A stretch of DNA of 7,670 bases from Chitinophagales bacterium. Lineage in GTDB: Bacteria; Bacteroidota; Bacteroidia; Chitinophagales; UBA2359. The stretch lies in NCBI GenBank assembly GCA_020629595.1, contig JAHDDA010000130.1, positions 1-7,670 on the forward strand. Reading direction: 5' to 3'. A program made the translations under genes and the position numbers. Below are positions 6,513 to 7,670 of this stretch, piece after piece (the stretch's first letter is position 1; every line of letters begins with the position of its first letter). The notes under the pieces were generated by a model. That model searched no databases and was not told the origin of the DNA. It saw only the letters and a list, made by a program, of their open reading frames with translations.

Positions 6513-6866
6513 ATGAAAAATTTATTATTAACTTTTTCTATTATGCTTGGAATCGGTTTTGGTCTAAATGCCAATACTTTTGGTTTTGATGTGCCTTTTA
6601 CATTGCGAAATAATTCAGGAAAATCCATCTTTCTAAAAATTCCTGGTGTTATGAATCCAAATTTATCACCAATGTCGAATAGTGGCGTTGATTTGGCAGT
6701 TGGACAAAAAATTTTCTTTTTTCATAAAGGTAAAAAATATCTTTTACTAGAAGTAGATAAGTCTTTTGAAGGAAAAACTATTAAAGTAAATGAGTTGATT
6801 AAGGAACGTAAAAAAGAACTAAATTTAAAATATAAAAAAGAAAGCAATAAAGGGAAAAGATATTAA
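6513..6866 (+). CDS. Small exported protein of unknown function
   Basis: Seen: 117 residues. The N-terminus is a clear Sec signal peptide: MKN, a hydrophobic core at 4-18 and probable cleavage after A20 (LNA-NT). It has no cysteine, so it is not a lipoprotein. The mature part (about 97 residues) begins with alternating hydrophobic and polar residues typical of beta strands: FDVPFTLRNNSGKSIFLKIP, then VMNPNLSPMSNSGVDLAVGQ and an IFFFHKGKKYLLLEVD segment. The last 27 residues (91-117) are very basic, with 11 Lys or Arg and few hydrophobics, and look helical or unstructured. I do not recognise a named family. It is likely periplasmic or released, perhaps binding an anionic surface through the tail, but that is inference. 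The ATG at 6513 follows an A-rich leader (CAAATTTAAA), usual for the phylum. The stop codon directly abuts that of the convergent SDR gene. Confidence 0.8.
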   Translation: MKNLLLTFSIMLGIGFGLNANTFGFDVPFTLRNNSGKSIFLKIPGVMNPNLSPMSNSGVDLAVGQKIFFFHKGKKYLLLEVDKSFEGKTIKVNELIKERKKELNLKYKKESNKGKRY

Positions 6867-7661
6867 TTACTTAACTTTTGCCCTGCGAATTAACCAACGA
6901 AAAATACCAGGAAAATATCTTTTTAAATAAACCGCTAAAATTTCTTTTCCACCAATATACACTTCGGCTTTTTGTTTTTTAATGGCACTTACAATGCCTT
7001 TTGCACATTTTTGAGCAGAAATTCCATTTTGGGTAGCAGCGTCCATTGTGTTTTGTTTTGTGCCATCGCCAGTTAAGGCATTTTTTGAAACATTGGTTTG
7101 TACAAATCCAGGGCAAACCAATGTTACTTTTATATTATCATCGTGATGTTCGGCACGAAGCGTATCGAAAAAACCGTGTAAGGCGTGTTTACTTGCAGAA
7201 TAGCTTGAACGATAAGGTGAAGCAAAAATGCCAACTAAGCTGGTTGTTACCACAAAATGCCCTTTTCTGTTTTGAATAAAATGTGGTAAAAGTGTCTTTG
7301 ATAAAGTTACTGTTCCTATGTAGTTTACTTGCATTAAACGTTTGTCAACATCAATTAAAGTGTCTTTTGCCAAAGAACGTTGACTAATTCCACCGTTGTT
7401 GATTAAAATGTCAATTTTACCAAAAAACGAAATGGCTTTTTCAACTATTCCTTTTGCTTTTTCATCCATTTGGGCTAAATCTAAAGGCAATATTTCTATT
7501 TCATTTGAACGACTTGCATTGTTTTTTACTTTCTCCAAAGCCTCAGTTCTTCGGGCTGAAATTATCAGTTTAGCATTGGTGTTTTTTGATAATTCATAAA
7601 CCAATGCTTCGCCAATACCCGAAGATGCACCTGTAATCCAAATAATTGTATTGTTGTTCAT
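6867..7661 (-). CDS. Short-chain dehydrogenase/reductase (classical SDR, DHRS7-like)
   Basis: Seen: 264 residues with the whole classical SDR motif set. The dinucleotide-binding turn is TGASSGIG at 10-17, and NNGG at 88-91 corresponds to the family's NNAG. The catalytic tetrad is N113, S141, Y154 and K158 (YSASK), and PG stands at 184-185. Arginines R37 and R38 after the second strand (SARR) favour NADP(H) over NAD(H). The C-terminal 30 residues are hydrophobic and basic (AVYLKRYFPGIFRWLIRR) and may touch the membrane. This resembles the DHRS7/11-beta-hydroxysteroid-dehydrogenase-like branch, which reduces carbonyl groups on lipids, steroids or other hydrophobic compounds. The real substrate is unknown. 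Its start at 7661 lies 9 bases from the window edge, so promoter and upstream neighbours are not visible. Its stop codon touches that of the small exported protein gene, with no terminator in between. Confidence 0.92.
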   Translation of the reverse strand: MNNNTIIWITGASSGIGEALVYELSKNTNAKLIISARRTEALEKVKNNASRSNEIEILPLDLAQMDEKAKGIVEKAISFFGKIDILINNGGISQRSLAKDTLIDVDKRLMQVNYIGTVTLSKTLLPHFIQNRKGHFVVTTSLVGIFASPYRSSYSASKHALHGFFDTLRAEHHDDNIKVTLVCPGFVQTNVSKNALTGDGTKQNTMDAATQNGISAQKCAKGIVSAIKKQKAEVYIGGKEILAVYLKRYFPGIFRWLIRRAKVK

Positions 7662-7670
7662 AGTTTAAAA

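Noticed and set aside
1..7670. Mobile element, defence system, CRISPR array or RNA gene
   Set aside because: No transposase, integrase, spaced direct repeats, tRNA-like cloverleaf or rRNA segment was seen, and base composition looks even across the window.

Overview
The window looks like an ordinary chromosomal segment from a low-GC member of the Bacteroidota. I judge the GC content at roughly one third, by eye. Three things support the phylum: A/T-rich leaders with almost no Shine-Dalgarno sequences, two sites resembling the phylum's -33 TTTG / -7 TAnnTTTG promoter, and protein families arranged as I know them from this phylum (pyrE divergent from a NUDIX gene that carries an extra N-terminal domain, and NIF3 next to a C4 zinc-ribbon coiled-coil protein). 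No mobile element, CRISPR array, tRNA or rRNA was seen.

Layout. At the left edge lies the first 54 codons of a minus-strand gene that I read as proline dehydrogenase. Upstream of it is a strong intrinsic terminator (211-250). It closes a tight minus-strand cluster, in transcription order pyrE (orotate phosphoribosyltransferase), a NIF3/DUF34 dinuclear-metal protein, and a COG1579-type zinc-ribbon coiled-coil protein. The ends of these genes overlap or lie 3 bases apart. A NUDIX hydrolase diverges from pyrE across a 32-base gap. It is followed on the plus strand by homogentisate 1,2-dioxygenase (hmgA), which has its own well-formed promoter candidate inside an inverted repeat. hmgA converges on a 564-residue SWIM zinc-finger protein. 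That gene diverges, across a 105-base AT-rich spacer holding three copies of TGTTAAA, from a gene for a small exported protein of unknown function. The window ends with a minus-strand SDR oxidoreductase whose stop codon directly abuts that of the small exported protein.

How the genes work together. pyrE serves pyrimidine synthesis and its two partners are conserved proteins of uncertain role. Proline dehydrogenase and hmgA both serve amino-acid catabolism (proline; tyrosine/phenylalanine) but are not adjacent. The other genes have no visible pathway link. I found no clear new multi-gene system. The least explained items are the competing hairpin pairings at the end of the pyrE cluster, the inverted repeat around the hmgA -7 element, the stand-alone SWIM protein and the small exported protein.
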